Source: Ignavibacterium sp037440165
Lineage (GTDB): Bacteria > Bacteroidota > Ignavibacteria > Ignavibacteriales > Ignavibacteriaceae
Length of the DNA stretch: 64,000 nt
NCBI RefSeq assembly: GCF_037440165.1
Contig: NZ_JBBIUQ010000003.1
Span: 123,712 to 187,711 of the forward strand
Direction of reading: 5' to 3'
In this document: positions 62,928 to 64,000 of the stretch, piece by piece
Layout of the letters: each line of letters starts with the position of its first letter
Numbering within the stretch: position 1 is the first letter of the stretch
Translations under genes and position numbers: made by a program
Notes under the pieces: generated by a model
What the model was told of the DNA's origin: nothing
The model's input: the letters and a program-made list of their open reading frames with translations, nothing else
Database searches by the model: none

Positions 62928-63632
62928 ATGAAAGTTATTGCAATTATTCCCGCTGGTGGAAAAGGTTTAAGAGCTGGAAATGCTGATAAAAAAGGCGTTG
63001 CCACTCCTAAACAGTATCTCAGAATTAACAATAAGGAATTAATTGCATACACATTAGAAACATTTCAAAACAATAAACTCATAAAAGAAATTATAATCGC
63101 TGCGGAACCTTATTATTTCGATTTCCTCATCAGAATAATAAACAAATACAAATTCAAAAAAGTTAAATTGATTGTCGAGGGCGGAGAGACAAGACAGCAT
63201 TCCGTTTACAACGCTTTGCTCTCTGCTGATGCTAAAGAAAACGACTTAATTGTAGTGCATGATGCTGCACGTGCTTTGCTACCTGAAGAAGTTCTGACTA
63301 ATTCTATCAAATGTGCAAAAGAAAAAGGCAATGCTTTGGTTTGCATTAAAGCAAAAGATACATTGATTAAAGCTAATAAATATGTTGAAGAATATTTAAA
63401 TCGTGATGAAATCTATTATGTTCAAACGCCGCAGATATTCAAATTCAAAGACTTGTTGAGAGCCATGAACAAAGCATTCAGAGAAAATTTCATTGGCACT
63501 GATGAATCAATGTTAGTTCAGAGAATCGGGAAGAAAATTAATATTGTTAAAGGTTCTGTATTCAATTTTAAGATAACCACACCTGAAGACATTAAATTGT
63601 TTGAAAGATTAGTTAAAACTTCTGATAAATAA
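62928..63632 (+). CDS. ispD: 2-C-methyl-D-erythritol 4-phosphate cytidylyltransferase IspD
   Basis: The 234-residue enzyme has the CTP-binding loop IIPAGGKGLRAG with TPKQYLRI, the VHDAARALL motif and the YYVQTPQIFK segment. It works in the MEP isoprenoid pathway, which also supplies carotenoid precursors. The loop has an insert of several residues (GNADKKGVA) compared with E. coli IspD. It lies 6 bp after queA. Confidence 0.94.
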   Translation: MKVIAIIPAGGKGLRAGNADKKGVATPKQYLRINNKELIAYTLETFQNNKLIKEIIIAAEPYYFDFLIRIINKYKFKKVKLIVEGGETRQHSVYNALLSADAKENDLIVVHDAARALLPEEVLTNSIKCAKEKGNALVCIKAKDTLIKANKYVEEYLNRDEIYYVQTPQIFKFKDLLRAMNKAFRENFIGTDESMLVQRIGKKINIVKGSVFNFKITTPEDIKLFERLVKTSDK

Positions 63633-63661
63633 ATCCATTCTAATTACAATCACAATTAATC

Positions 63662-63812
63662 AGGCTGTCTCTGAAGTTGATATTTGTCAACCTGAACCTG
63701 CCTGCTGGTAAAGGCAGGCTTGTTTCAAGTTCTATTTTTATTCGAAAATCAAGCAGTTGATCCCGAAATAATTCTTTAGTTAACGGACGTATTGATACTT
63801 TTGAGACAGCCT
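63662..63812. repeat. MITE-like inverted-repeat element
   Basis: AGGCTGTCTC at 63662-63671 and GAGACAGCCT at 63803-63812 form a perfect 10-bp inverted repeat bounding about 151 bp with no gene. Inside, CCTGCCT (63699-63705 region) and AGGCAGG (63712-63718 region) make a further hairpin nested between GAAC and GTTC. This could be a small non-autonomous transposable element or a dispersed hairpin repeat. Only one copy is visible. Confidence 0.5.
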
Positions 63813-63827
63813 CATATTTTTAATGTA

Positions 63828-64000
63828 TTACTTGCTCAATATCATCTTCTTCACATCTGCAAATGAACCAGCTTGCAGCTTGTAGATATAAACTCCGCTT
63901 GGAAGATTTGATGCATTAAACTCAACTTCATAAACACCTGCAGGTTTTTCTTCGTTTACTAATGTTGCTATTTCATTTCCAAGGATATCGTAAACTTTCA
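63828..64000 (-). CDS. C-terminal end of a T9SS cargo protein (5' part outside window)
   Basis: The open minus-strand frame encodes 56 residues to a TAA at 63828-63830. It is the T9SS type A sorting domain: KVYDILGNEIATLVNEE, then LPSGVYIYKLQAGSFADVKK and the basic end MILSK. The rest of the gene lies to the right. It confirms a type IX secretion system in this organism. Confidence 0.93.
   Translation of the reverse strand, partial: KVYDILGNEIATLVNEEKPAGVYEVEFNASNLPSGVYIYKLQAGSFADVKKMILSK

Overview
The window is AT-rich bacterial DNA, densely packed with genes and with many 1-20 bp gene overlaps. Several features point to a Gram-negative bacterium of the Bacteroidota/Chlorobiota/Ignavibacteriota assemblage, most likely an Ignavibacteria-type organism (inference). 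They are type IX secretion C-terminal sorting domains (52857-54800 and the partial gene at the right edge), lipid A genes (lpxB, a DUF374 acyltransferase, lpxK, an MsbA-like exporter), a CruF/CrtW carotenoid cluster, a type B L31 protein, and numerous two-component and sigma-54 regulators. No rRNA, tRNA, CRISPR array or intact insertion sequence was seen.

Layout. 1-2152: carotenoid tailoring genes (glycosyltransferase, cruF, crtW). 2135-4975: two sensor kinases on the minus strand. 5087-9373: a large secreted metallopeptidase/propeller/barrel protein, then a small exported protein made of three near-identical 16-residue repeats. The small gene has its own terminator, a consensus-perfect sigma-54 promoter and two upstream dyads. 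9403-18268: a five-gene minus-strand operon encoding an oligopeptide-type ABC importer (binding protein and two permeases), a Ser/Thr kinase-ATPase-TPR protein and a sigma-54 activator. The two importer ATPases and a YbaK-type deacylase run divergently (18363-20315). 20316-38364: ECF sigma factor with membrane partner, L31, a GlmU-like protein, rsmB, a RodZ-like protein, ligA, a STAS protein, a HAD phosphatase, a PgpH-like c-di-AMP phosphodiesterase, a Xer recombinase, an M50 protease, a lipoprotein, an MsbA-like exporter, an O-antigen ligase/polymerase-like protein and a small barrel protein. 38500-46389: a second GlmU-like protein, rpsT, queE, queD, truA, uvrB, small membrane genes and a HigB/HigA-like toxin-antitoxin pair. 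46654-63632: a GH2-like membrane protein lacking its acid/base residue, smc, a T9SS cargo, lipid A genes, ppdK with a lysine-rich tail, queA and ispD. 63662-64000: a short inverted-repeat element and the 3' end of another T9SS cargo gene.

The most unusual part is 5-20 kb. A sigma-54-controlled, exported repeat peptide lies next to a sigma-54 activator. That activator is in one operon with a TPR-bearing kinase and a peptide importer. The three peptide repeats differ almost only at synonymous positions, so selection acts on the peptide itself. A secreted peptide-signal or peptide-effector circuit is a reasonable but unproven reading. The intergenic regions also carry dispersed repeats; one family occurs twice in the window (20441-20605 and 40190-40354) and contains short hairpins with GAA or TAA loops.
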